DNA of 64,000 nt from Nematopogon swammerdamellus (taxonomy: Eukaryota; Arthropoda; Insecta; Lepidoptera; Adelidae), in the NCBI GenBank assembly GCA_946902875.1, contig OX336343.1, forward strand, positions 7,305,754 to 7,369,753, in the 5' to 3' direction. The notes under the pieces were generated by a model that had not been told where the DNA came from, made no database searches, and saw nothing but the letters and a program-made list of their open reading frames with translations. How positions within the stretch are numbered: position 1 is the stretch's first letter; the number at the start of each line of letters is the position of its first letter. A program made the translations under genes and the position numbers. Below, piece after piece: positions 25,857 to 38,000 of this stretch.

Positions 25857-28800
25857 GAGGGCTAGTGATTTTGTACTGTTTTGAAAATTCACTTTTTCGC
25901 AAGATATAATTTCTATTAAATAAATATAGCGTAGTTACATGAAGCGATTTAACATAATACAAGTAACTTGTGTACAAAATGTGGGGAATGCTATTCAGAG
26001 TAAGAAGTGTTTAAAAGTATATTAAAATTTATGATCGGTGTAGGGTGATAAAATTATAAAATACAAATTGTCCGCCATTTTATACATTAAGTTCAACAAG
26101 TATTTCCCGTGAAGGATGCCCAATTTTCGTCAAAGGCGTACGTTCAACTGAATTGAACTCTAGTGAAAAGATGCTAATATGGATTTGTATGATGTAATTA
26201 TAAACAAACACACTTGTTATTTGTATGTTCATGCTGTATGTAGGTGTGGAGTCGATATCCACCAGTACAGGTACCGAAACAGTTTATGAGCGCTCGGCGA
26301 AAGTGGTGGGGTTAGTTCAAATAAACACAATTTTTGGTCTTTTTAGACATTAGTTTGTTGTGTTTGTGTATAAATTCGAAAGAATATAACATTTATGTAG
26401 TGAATTTGTCATTATTAGAGGTTTTTATCCATTTGCGAGTATGTGAAATCGAAAAAAAAACTCAAATTCAAATTGTAATCATCTGGCAGTCAGTGGTTAT
26501 ATTTCTCCAATAAAACATCGTTTAGGCGGTTGGATGACGGAGGCACTCGTAGAAGGCACCTTTAAAGAAGAAGGCAATTTTAAATTACCAACTAGTTCAT
26601 CGGTCTCGTTTTAAATAAAACAATTCGTCATTAACCATTTTTCTCGCTTGTCTAGTTAACAGTTTTTTTTTTCCAGCATCTTTTCCACTATGAAACGAAA
26701 AACAAAATAGTATAACTAGAAACAATGTGGGCGACTGTACCTAGGGGACGCGAGAGACGTGCGGAACGTGAGGTACGGGACGCGACTCATCAAACAATCA
26801 GCGGGTCAGGCTTTGGCCGCCTCTCCCATCGCGCCTCCCTCCCCCCGCCAATCAGATCGAAAAAATTATTACTGCGCCCACTCTCGCTGAGCGCTCAAAA
26901 CTCGTGTCGGCACCTGTACCCACCTAACGCAACCCAACTTGGTTCATATACTGGCCATGCATGATTGATAAGTTAGCTATGTATTAAACCTACTATAGGT
27001 GTGGAAAATCTATTTGACAATACTAAAGCGTATATTGAGACGCTTCACTCGATCTTATGCGAGTAGCGAGAATTTGACACAGTTTAGAGAAAACTTAGAT
27101 TTCATACAGTTATCAGTAAGGATGATTTTTTTTAGCATTTGTGAACGAGTCGCGCTGTTCGGTATCGTTGTTGCAACTCTTTCGTGGAATTTATGAAAGA
27201 TTTGGTCCAAGACCTCCCGCTATAAATTAAGTAAGTCGAAATAGCTATATTTTTCAAAATAGTTTATATATATGTAAATGTTATTTGGAATGTTAGTGTC
27301 AGTTTCACGTTGAATGCCAAAGCAGTGCGACCAATACAATATTTTTTTAATTTATCGATAAGTACAGTGGTATGGTAATGTAATGGCTGAATATGCAGCG
27401 ACACTCTCAGGTTGTCTGGTCAATAAGCTCGCATTTACATAGCTCAGTGTGTTTTGAGATTATTATCAGGCAGTGCAAACAAATGAGATACTACAACGTG
27501 TATATGTCCACGTCAGGGTAGCATATTTCCAAACTCTACTACGGAAGTGCCTCTTGACTGATTGGTCGTTCTCAGTGGCGAAGGAACTTTGGCAGGAAAT
27601 ATTCATTTCAGTTAAAAATTAAGTTGGTTATGTGTTTATAAAAACAAATCATTATCCTATTTTTAAAACCCTAACCGTACCCGAAAATATATACCTAGCC
27701 CCTACACTCTTCCACTGAACCACCAAAGCACACACGAGTACATCAGTGGTGTCCAACTGGTTTCATCTTAAGAGCTCCTTCCATATTTCTGTCAAGCCCA
27801 GCGGGCACCTTCAAGTACCTACCTAGTTTGACATTTACTTATACATTTTAATGGCATAACTACCTGTTTTTTTTTATTTTCAGACAAATTTACAAAATCT
27901 GCTTTATAATCCATATGACAGCATGACAGCATCAGGCAATTTTTAATATGCTCTGAAGTCAACATATTTCTAAATTGATTTTTTATAATTTTTTTTAGCA
28001 GTATTATTTCAATGTTTATTTTTATTGGAATTTATTTGTGTCTAATCTAATCGCCTAAAAATAAGGCCGCGTGCTACCGGGCGCCCGCGTACTACACCAG
28101 GTGGACACCGCTGATATAGATAATCAAACTAATATCCGATTCAGTTCTCAGTCAGATGTTGAGCGTTTTCTCTGCTAGGTTCGCCGGGGTACCGGCGCCG
28201 AAGCCAGGTCTCGTCTCTCCACCAATCAGATGCACTCCCGTAGTAGACTTTGGAAATATGCGTCAGGGTAGAGGCAATAGACAATGTCTCAAAGGAGTTT
28301 ACCTTGTAAGATATGTTAGTACATACACGTCTGCAGATTGAATGAGGTTTTGTTAGCTAGCACAGCGCACGCATTTTGAGTTTTATTAGTTAGATTGAAT
28401 AGAGGAAGTATTTATTTTGCACACAAATACAGTGTTGAGTTAAGAAATATATAGGAATGTATGTTGTACCTTGTGCTGTTTGTTGATTCGTTTGTTGCTT
28501 TCTTGTCATTTTATCAAAGTTCTTTCTTTTTTTTTAAGTATTGAGAGCTCGAATCATAGACACCTTTCTAAGCCAAAATGCAATATCTACAGCCAAACAC
28601 AGTGTTTGTCTGAGCTCTCGTGTGTTAAAAATGTGTTATTTTGTTTTTCTATTTATTCATATTTTATAGTACCGCATCTTATACCAAAAATACGAAACAG
28701 TCTACCCGCTAAAATGTGTAAATACGATGATTTAGAGGGAATGGTTTGTGATATTTATAGCTAAGAGTCGCGCCGTACCGAATGTGCTCCTTTTCTACGA

Positions 28801-28870
28801 ACTATATTAGTTGTGATTTTCAACCAATAAAGCAGACTGCGATGTTGATAATATGTTGTGTTTCTTTTAT
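25857..28870. other. Intergenic, mostly unrecognised
   Basis: It is AT-rich, apart from a GC-richer, CpG-bearing patch at about 26,730-26,930 and a smaller one at 28,155-28,225. A degenerate tRNA-like SINE remnant (CCCTACACTCTTCCACTGAACCACC region) lies near 27,665-27,735. No coding frame has support. Confidence 0.5.
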
Positions 28871-28875
28871 TTTTT

Positions 28876-29113
28876 ACCGTACCATGTGGGGTCGGTCCTG
28901 AAAAATTACCCCATTGCATCTCTCCCCGTGCATATCGTACAAGGCGACTAAGGGATAAGGACATAATATAATGTACTCTGTGGATAAAGACAAGATGTCG
29001 TGTATAAAGGTCGGTGTTGTGCTGTGATTTACAATAGTAGGTATTTTGAAATTTTAAGAGCACAACACCGACTACTCTGCTTACCCTGATTGTCGGGTTA
29101 CAGTGTGTGGTAT
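28876..29113 (+). mobile_element. Family D interspersed element, internally deleted
   Basis: It begins ACCGTACCATGTGGGGTCGG, has CATTGCATCTCTCCCCGTGC, and ends with the GGTGTTGTGCTG hairpin arm and the CGATTGTCGGG-like end. The middle third of the family is missing. Confidence 0.7.
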
Positions 29114-29620
29114 GGTAGTTTTATTTTTTAGTTTAGTAAGTGATGAGAATGCAGGCAAAATTACTTACATGCTGAGCTGACGGATTACAGGAGGAAATTA
29201 AAATAGACCAATAAATGTTTGAAGATATGTATTTTTTTTTTTCGAATTGTTCATTTTTATTCATACATTGGCATGTCCTACAAATTTGTGTCGATATATT
29301 TTTATTTAAAATCTGTATTTAGCTAACAGTAAAACATAATATTTACACAGACTGGAGAAGCTCTAGCCTGTATTATCTTTAAAACATTTAAATATATATT
29401 AAACTATATCACATACCAACTTACATCTATAGCTGAACTAAGCTCTCATAATATATTTTAATATTATAATATAACTCACAGTAACTTTGTTTTATCTTTA
29501 CAATATTATCATAGTTATTTACAATACTTATATACATTGGGAGGCACTTTATATATTTTATGTTTTGCCAATTGGAATAGTTGGATCTAGGTACTGATGT
29601 TCTAAGGTGCGTAAGGAGCA
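29114..29620. other. Intergenic, nothing recognised
   Basis: AT-rich sequence with no gene or repeat that I can name. Confidence 0.5.
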
Positions 29621-29929
29621 TAAGACGAGACGGCAGTTAACTTTCTCCATACAAAATCGTCTTTCGGCATTTATGTTTTTTACCCCCCTAAATCCCCCCT
29701 TATCCGATTTTTACAATTCTTCTTTTGTTGTAATAAAGACATGATGTAACAAATTTTTAGCCCCGGTGTTGTAGGTGTATTTCATGTAAACAAATAATAA
29801 AAAATACAGGAACATAGATTGGACTGTCCTTAAGACAAGAAAACATTTTTGTAAAAATCTGAAAACATAAATGCCGAAAGACGATTTTGTATGGAGCACG
29901 ATGAGAAAGTTAACTTTCGTCTCGTCTTA
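29621..29929. mobile_element. TA-flanked foldback element (MITE), 59-nt arms
   Basis: The left arm AGACGAGACGGCAGTTAACT through CGGCATTTATGTTTT pairs with the right arm at 29862-29927. The right arm carries an 8-nt insertion (CACGATGA). TA lies outside each end (29621-29622 and 29928-29929). The central 180 nt are AT-rich and non-coding. Confidence 0.88.
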
Positions 29930-31185
29930 AATTCAAAATGAAAACCAGACAGAGTTGTCAACAGAATACAAGTTTTAACATAAAATACTCGGAATGTTTC
30001 TAAAGAAGTGGAGCTACCCGCTGTCCTCTGCAGCACAGTCCACGGACTAGTGCAGTGCAAGTGAAAGTACCTACCTACGAGTATATTGTAAGTGCAATAA
30101 TATCCAATAAATCATTTATACTTTTGTCTTTACTGTTTTATTTAGAGATGAAGCTAGTGCAATAATAGCACAGGGCTCTGTGCCCTCGCTTGCTAGTCGC
30201 TAAACAGTTGTTGCGCAGAACCCTCACTTTATGAATGCTTGGTATGTCAATAATTTTCTTCCAATAAGTAAACTAAGCCTGAGTTGCACCACCTTCGATT
30301 AAATCTCTGTTAGCATTTATCTTGCGCGGCTGACTTAAAGTGAAATTTCTTATCCAATTAACAGGCCAATACATTTTAGTCGAAGATGGTGAAATAGACC
30401 GTATTGATTGATGCTTATAGGTTTAGGATTCAGGCACAACAAATGGGAATTGTTTTTTTTTTTCAAGAATTTACTTACATAGAAATAAAATATGTATGTA
30501 CATTTCATGAGATCATTATAAACAAAACATTTTTACATGAAGATCTTGGAAATTTTGGCACATATATTGTTTGACTCCGCTGCAGTCAATATAAAATTGC
30601 AAAAAGTCCTTTTTAAGCTGTGATGACGTTTTAACGCCACGATTATCATTTCGACACAGGTGTTACGTTATCGACTACAGTCAAGCAGACTTAAAAGGGT
30701 TTTTGACCATTAGTTTATACCATTTAATAATAAAAAAATATATGTACATACATTTGATGACATTACTATCTACTTTTATTTTTTTTACAATAACATGGCA
30801 AGTTCACCTTTCCTGAGACATTTTAACGTAATTGTCGCTCGAACAAACATTCTTTACAATATTAAAAATACACACACAGCACATTTTCATTTATAAACCA
30901 GTGTCGTATCTACACAGAGACTGTCAGACATCCAGCCCGCGGCCCCGGACTACAGGGCCTCACCGCCGCGCCGTTGAGTTGCTGCAATAAAAACCCGCCG
31001 CGCCCGGGGCCCCGAAACCTTAACTACTGAGCTGATGTAGTAATAATTTGCAGTTAATTAACATTTTTACATTCTATAAATTTACTATTCACATTTTACA
31101 TGTCTCACACTGCTGTCTTCACTAAAGCCGCCAGCGCCGTCTGGCCACTATAAATCCTGCGCCACTTTGCCACTGTGAAATAGTG
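29930..31185. other. Intergenic; may include 3' UTR of the minus-strand gene
   Basis: Only a GC-rich patch at about 30,940-31,015 (GCGCCCGGGGCCCCG region) stands out. The part next to 31,532 is downstream of the meteorin-like stop codon, so some of it is likely its 3' UTR. I could not place a polyadenylation signal. Confidence 0.4.
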
Positions 31186-31320
31186 TACAGTTCCCGGCAG
31201 CAAATTAGAAAGAGACAATCCAATTGTAGAGCGCCGTCTCTGTCGCATAAAATCGCACGTATCTGTGCGACAGGGACTTCGCTCTTCAACCGGATTGTCT
31301 CTTTCTAAAGCTCGACACGC
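31186..31320. repeat. Foldback element (family F)
   Basis: TTAGAAAGAGACAATCCAAT on the left and GGATTGTCTCTTTCTAA on the right are inverse. Inner arms are GTCTCTGTCGCA and TGCGACAGGGAC. It is preceded by TACAGTTCCCGGCAGCAAA as in the 25,226 copy. Confidence 0.75.
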
Positions 31321-31531
31321 ATTATTTACTGACGGTAACTGTACCTACGCGGCCAACTGTCAATCGCTTCACCTATTCGAAATTCGAACCCAAAATTCAA
31401 CTGGACTAACATCACAAAAGCAATGTAACCGATGGGTGGCCGCAATAACAGGCGTTCCAGTGACCTCGAACTACCGTTGCGTTGCGATCTCAGCTCTCGT
31501 AAGTCGCCAGAGTGCACCAGTGCACCTATCG

Positions 31532-32007
31532 CTAGTGTTTGAGGAGACAGTGCGCGGAGCCCTCCGCGTTCATCTTGTCGACTAGCGCCGCCCACTGCTC
31601 CAGGCGCGGCGCACACGTCAGCCACAGTCGGCCGAGCCGTCTCCGCGCCATGAACACGAACTCTCCGGCGCCGTGAGACGCGCCGCACTGCGTCGGCAGA
31701 TGTACGTGCGCGTGCCACTGCTTCTTACCCTTCTTCTTCCTTCTCTTCTTCTTATCTATTCGCTCGATGACTATTTCGTTCGCACTGTCCGCACTGTGGC
31801 GCAACGCACTGATTTTCTCTGTCGCGCTGTATCCGTAGTAGTCGCCGGCAGATGGCGCCTGCAAGGAGAGGTTGTTGTAGGGTATGTCGCCCTGGTAGGT
31901 GCGGCCGTCGCGCTCCGTGTGCCGGATCAGCTTGCTCAGCTGGAGCGTCAGCTGGGTGGTGTCTAGCTCATTCCGCTGCTGCAGGCCCACGATCAGTCCT
32001 CGCGACA
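31532..32007 (-). CDS. Meteorin-like last coding exon
   Basis: On the minus strand the acceptor TTCCATTGCAG ends at 32008. It reads SRGLIVGLQQRNELDTTQLT, LQLSKLIRHTERDGRTYQGD, then the basic KKKRRKKKGKK, and QCGASHGAGEFVFMARRRLG, LTCAPRLEQWAALVDKMNAE and HCLLKH-stop. The C-G--H-G-G-F-F-M----G---L-CAPR pattern is the conserved C-terminal block of the family. Confidence 0.92.
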
Positions 32008-35000
32008 CTGCAATGGAAGATAGACGGCCGTCAGGTGGTGGCGAAAAATGCAGGAACCAACTTTTTCTTTGCTGGTTCAAAAATTTTATTTCAGCCATTG
32101 ATATCACTGATTTCAGCAGAAAAATTATTTCTGTAGTCATTTCAAGATATTTTGTGTTTTCCCTTCAGTTCTTCCGTGTAGTCGGCACAACTAAAAGGGA
32201 AGCACTGAAATGGAATCTAGTTCACCAAGGTGTTATGGGCTGACACCACGGATGCAGTCGGTGATATAGTCAACCCCGTAAACAAATCTTCATAAATACC
32301 CTTACACAAGAAGTAATGCGAACTTTGCTCAGTGAATCAGACAAGTTTTCCCCGCATAAGTCATGGTACTTAATCGATATTATAATGTAAGATGGACGGA
32401 GCATCACTCACATCACACACAATAGTGTCCACCGCCGCTATTGTTCCCGTTTTGCTAATATAGTTTTTTGCAGGTCGCGAGTTCTTGCGAGCCGCGCGCG
32501 ACCAACCTTTTGTTCTCGGTAAGCCAATTCTGCTGTCTGCATAGCGCTAGCGGGCGGACAAAGACATCCATACGATATTTCTGTGGTCATACGTAGGTAG
32601 GTGGGTAGGTAGGTAGGTACGCTACACACTTTATTACCTCGCATTGTTTGCGTGCATATCACAAAAACAATAAATAAAACTAAACGCATTTTCTGTACCC
32701 AAGGACCTACGTATAGTGTACCTACGTACGAGTCAGTACGAGTAGAACTTTATCACAATAACTGTTGCCCCTCTGAAGTCACAAAGTTCTAAAAGGATCA
32801 TTTTATTATTAGGTAGGTACTAGGTAGGTACGTGTGATGTATAATATATCCATCAATCAATATGTACAGACCTCTACTTTCAGAAGCGCTGCGCCTACAA
32901 AATTGTTACCTACCTACGTATTTCGCGTTAATTAAAAACAATTTGCCATAGGTGGTCCTTTTAAAGCAGAAATAATTTCACGAAACCATAAATACTGCTA
33001 CATATTCCATTTATTTTATAACAACTAACGAACGAGTCACAGAACTCACAGAAAATATAAACGCGTCGTTGCTATAATGATATTATGCTGGCATTTCGGA
33101 ATATTTGAGCGTAATTTCGTTCGTCGTCGGCCGTTTGTTTGTTCTCGTGTCGTCTTGCCGAGACGTTTATTTTTTTGTGGAAAGAAATTTTGATAAGAGC
33201 GCCGCGCGCGAGCGAATGCGCCGCGCCTCGTCACCCGCCGCGCCACGCCACCGCGCCCCGCCTACTCTCTCCGAGCGCGTAATGTAATGACGGCACAAGT
33301 CTATCATGGTCTATCCCCCAGCCTCTTTCGAGCGACCACGAATCCACAAAAAATATCAATTACCTTACATTAAAAAAATATCTACGATTGTGTTGCATGA
33401 CAAACATAAATTTAATAGTTAAGGCGGTGACAAACGCCAAATACGCAAAACATGCAAAAAGTGCGACAAAGAAGGTCCAAAACTGACCAATTGACACACA
33501 TTCAGAAAATTAAAAAAATACCAACCTATATTTTGGTTCCTTACCAACAAAGTGCATTGCTGGTTTTTTTAATAATGAGTAAAAGTAAGTAATAAACATA
33601 ACATTAAAAATATATAAAAAAAGCATGAATTTTTGAAAATCTGAGTATGTGTGTATTATTACAATTTTACAATACCACCGATTCAAAGGTCACAAAGCTC
33701 TGAGAAAACTCTATTCAATTTTTTTTATTATTTTATCCACGAAAGGAGATAAAAATAAAAAACAAAAAACGCCTACATGAAATTATTGACGTAATTCTTC
33801 AGTCGGAAGGGTAAAATTTTTGCCTTCGTCAATTTAGCAGGCACTTCAATACTAGATACAATTTTAGTTCCGGGCTCGCTTGCTCGCTCCTGCCCTGCTG
33901 CGCCCGCGTGTCGGTCGTCATTTCTGTCTTCTGTGTTTGGATCGAATGGAAAAAAGATAGGTGGTTAGGTATATTTGTACCGTGTGGGATGGTAATTTAA
34001 AATAATAGCCCCACTGCATCTCTCCCCGTGCATGTCGTAAAAGGCGACTGAGGGATTTTTTTATGTAAACTGACACAGTTTGCTATATCACCTATAACAT
34101 CCGTGATGTCAGCCCATAACACCGGGTGAACTTAGGTGCCATGTCAGTGCTTCCCTTTGGTCGTGCCGGCTACACTAAACTGGACGGAAAATACAAACTA
34201 TTTCGGGATATGACTCCCTTCTTTTTTTCCGTCCAGTTCAGTGAAGCCGGTACGACCGAAGAAAAGCACTGACATAGCACCTACTTCACCAGTTGTTACG
34301 AGCTGACATCTCGGATGTTGTATTGTAGGTGATGTTGCCACCGTGTCATTTTCCGTACCAGTATACAGTACGACCGTATCAGTAATATCTCTCTTCTGTG
34401 GTATCTATCAGTATACGCTCCGGTACGTAACTTGACGGGGCGTTATATGCATGGCTTTCGTTGGTATAACCACAGAATAACTAATAGGTACTGTGGTATA
34501 ACCATAGAATACTTATAATACTGGCGTATAGAAGCGACGCTCCGCCTCGAAGCGAGTTTGCTTCCCCCCGCGCCCCGCAGCCCGCGAGCGCTGTCTGGTC
34601 GACTTCTGGCGGACGGCTAGTCAGGCTGGCACCGACTGTCGAGAGGAGAGCGAGCGCACCTTCGAGAGGGAGTAGTAGCTACTTACACGTACGCGCGCGG
34701 TTCTTTCGCACTCACAGCACAGAACAACGATCGGGCCGGCCGCGCCCGCGCGCGCGGTGTACTTCAAACCTCCTTGTTCGCACTTACTTAGAGATGCAAG
34801 GCGCAATTTTGCACAAAAATTTCACTTGAAATTTTGCAGTGAAATTTTGCACTTTCTGCAAAATTACTGTGAAATTTTCATTCTTATGTGAAATAATGAA
34901 ATTTATGTTACACAAATCAGATATCAATTTGGTTTCTTATTCTTCTTCTTGAGTCAATTTTAATGTCCTACTACTGAGCGCAAGCCTTTCCCATGAACAT

Positions 35001-38000
35001 GGAAGGGAATTGTTATACATTTCCACGTGACAAGCTGGATTGGAAGCGGTGTCCACAACAATTTTATATGTACTGCTGTGCACAGGTTTCCTCACGGTGT
35101 TTTCCTTCACCGGAACGAATCTTAATCATATGAACATTTAAAAAAAGTGGCCGCCATTTTGAACTTTTTAGTTACTGGACCGATTGCTTTCAAAGTCGAT
35201 ATCTGGGTGTCTGTGTGGGCTCTGAATACGAATCCGTTGTCAAAATTTAAAAAAAGTGGCCGCCATTTTGAACTTTTTAGTTACTGGACCGATTGCTTTC
35301 AAAGTCGATATCTGGGTGTCTGTGTGGGCTCTGAATACGAATCCGTTGTCAAAATTTTAAAATAGGCTGATAAACACATTACCCTCCTTTGCGTCGCGCA
35401 GTCGGGTAAAAAAAGCGGCTGCCATTTTGAACTTATTAGTTACTGGACCGATTGCTTTCAAAGTCGATATCTGGGTGTCTGTGTGGGCTCTGAATACGAA
35501 TCCGTTGTCAAAATTTAAAAAAAGCGGCTGCCATTTTGAACTTTTTAGTTACTGGACCGATTGCTTTCAAAGTCGATATCTGGGTGTCTGTGTGGGCTCT
35601 GAATACGAATCCGTTGTCAAAATTTAAAAAAAGTGGCCGCCATTTTGAACTTTTTAGTTACTGGACCGATTGCTTTCAAAGTCGATATCTGGGTGTCTGT
35701 GTGGGCTCTGAATACGAATCCGTTGTCAAAATTTAAAAAAAGTGGCCGCCATTTTGAACTTTTTAGTTACTGGACCGATTGCTTTCAAAGTCGATATCTG
35801 GGTGTCTGTGTGGACTCTGAATACGAATCCGTTGTCAAAATTTAAAAAAAGTGGCCGCCATTTTGAACTTTTTAGTTACTGGACCGATTGCTTTCAAAGT
35901 CGATATCTGGGTGTCTGTGTGGACTCTGAATACGAATCCGTTGTCAAAATTTAAAAAAGTGGCCGCCATTTTGAACTTTTTAGTTACTGGACCGATTGCT
36001 TTCAAAGTCGATATCTGGGTGTCTGTGTGGACTCTGAATACGAATCCGTTGTCAAAATTTAAAAAAAGCGGCTGCCATTTTGAACTTCTTAGTTACTGGA
36101 CCGATTGCTTTCAAAATCGATATCTGGGTGTCTGTGTGGGCTCTGAATACGAATCTGTAGTGAACATTTAAAAAAAGTTGCCGCCATTTTGAACTTTTTA
36201 ATTACTGGACCGATTGATTTCAAAATCGATATCTGGGTGTTTGTGTGGACTCTGAATACAAATATGTAGTGAATATTTAAAAAAAGTTGCCGCCATTTTG
36301 ACCTTTTTAGTTATTCGACCGATTGCTTTCAAAATCAATATCTGGGTGTCTGTGTGGGCTCTGAATACGAATCCGTTGTCAAAATTTAAAAAAAGTGGCC
36401 GCCATTTTGAACTTTTTAGTTACTGGACCGATTGCTTTCAAAGTCGATATCTGGGTGTCTGTGTGGACTCTGAATACGAATCCGTTGTCAAAATTTAAAA
36501 AAAGTGGCCGCCATTTTGAACTTTTTAGTTACTGGACCGATTGCTTTCAAAGTCGATATCTGGGTGTCTGTGTGGACTCTGAATACGAATCCGTTGTCAA
36601 AATTTAAAAAAAGCGGCTGCCATTTTGAACTTTTTAGTTACTGGACCGATTGCTTTCAAAATCGATATCTGGGTGTCTGTGTGGGCTCTGAATACGAATC
36701 TGTAGTGAACATTTAAAAAAAGTTGCCGCCATTTTGAACTTTTTAATTACTGGACCGATTGATTTCAAAATCGATATCTGGGTGTTTGTGTGGACTCTGA
36801 ATACAAATATGTAGTGAATATTTAAAAAAAGTTGCCGCCATTTTGACCTTTTTAGTTATTCGACCGATTGCTTTCAAAATCAATATCTGGGTGTCTGTGT
36901 GGGCTCTGAATACGAATCCGTTGTCAAAATAAAAAAAAAACGGCCTCCATTTTGAACTTTTTAGTTACTGGACCGATTGCTTTCAAAATCGATATCTGGG
37001 TGTCTGCGTGGGCTCTGAATACGAATCTGTAGTGAACATTAAAAAAAAGTGGCCGCCATTTTGAACTTTTTAGTTACTGGACCGATTGCTTTCAAAATTG
37101 ATATCTGGGTATCTGTATGGGCTCTGAATACGAATCCGTTTTCAAAATTTAAAAATAGTTGCCGCCATCTTGCACTTTTTAGTTTTGACTACAGATTCAT
37201 ATTTAGAGCCCACACAGACACGCAGATATCTATTTTGAAAGCAATGGGTCCAGTAACTAAAAAGTTTAAAATGGCGGCCACTTAATTTTGACTACAGATT
37301 CGTATTCAGAGCATACACAGACACCCAGACATCGATTTTGAGAGCAATTGGTCCAGTAACTGAAAAGTTCAAAATGGCGGCCACTTTTTTTAAATTTTGA
37401 CTACAGATTCGTATTCAGAGCCTACACAGACACCCAGATATCAATTTTGAAATCAATCGGTCCAGTAACTAAAAAGTTTAAAATGGCGGCCACTTAATTT
37501 TGACTACAGATTCGTATTCAGAGCACACACAGACACCCAGACATCGATTTTGAAAGCCATTGGTCCAGTAACTGAAAAGTTCAAAATGGCGGCCACTTTT
37601 TTAAAATTTTGACTACAGATTCGTATTCAGAGCCTACACAGACACCCAGATATCAATTTTGAAATCAATCGGTCCAGTAACTAAAAAGTTCAAAATGGCG
37701 GCCACTTTTTTTTAATTTTGACTACAGATTCGTATTCCGAGCCCACACAGACACCCAGATATCGATTTTGAAAGCAATCGGTCCAGTAACTGAAAAGTTT
37801 AAAATGGCGGCCACTTTTTTTATTTTGATTACAGATTCGTATTCAGAGCCTACACAGACACCCAGATATCAATTTTGAAAGCAATCGGTCCAGTAACTAA
37901 AAAGTTCAAAATGGCGGCCACTTTTTTTTATTTTGATTACAGATTCGTATTCAGAGCCTACACAGCCACCCAGATATCAATTTTGAAAGCAATCGGTCCA

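Noticed and set aside
32438..32689. Minus-strand frame with a signal-like leader as the first meteorin exon
   Set aside because: It lies downstream of the central meteorin-like exon in transcription order and runs through a (CTAC)n microsatellite, so it cannot supply the N-terminus.
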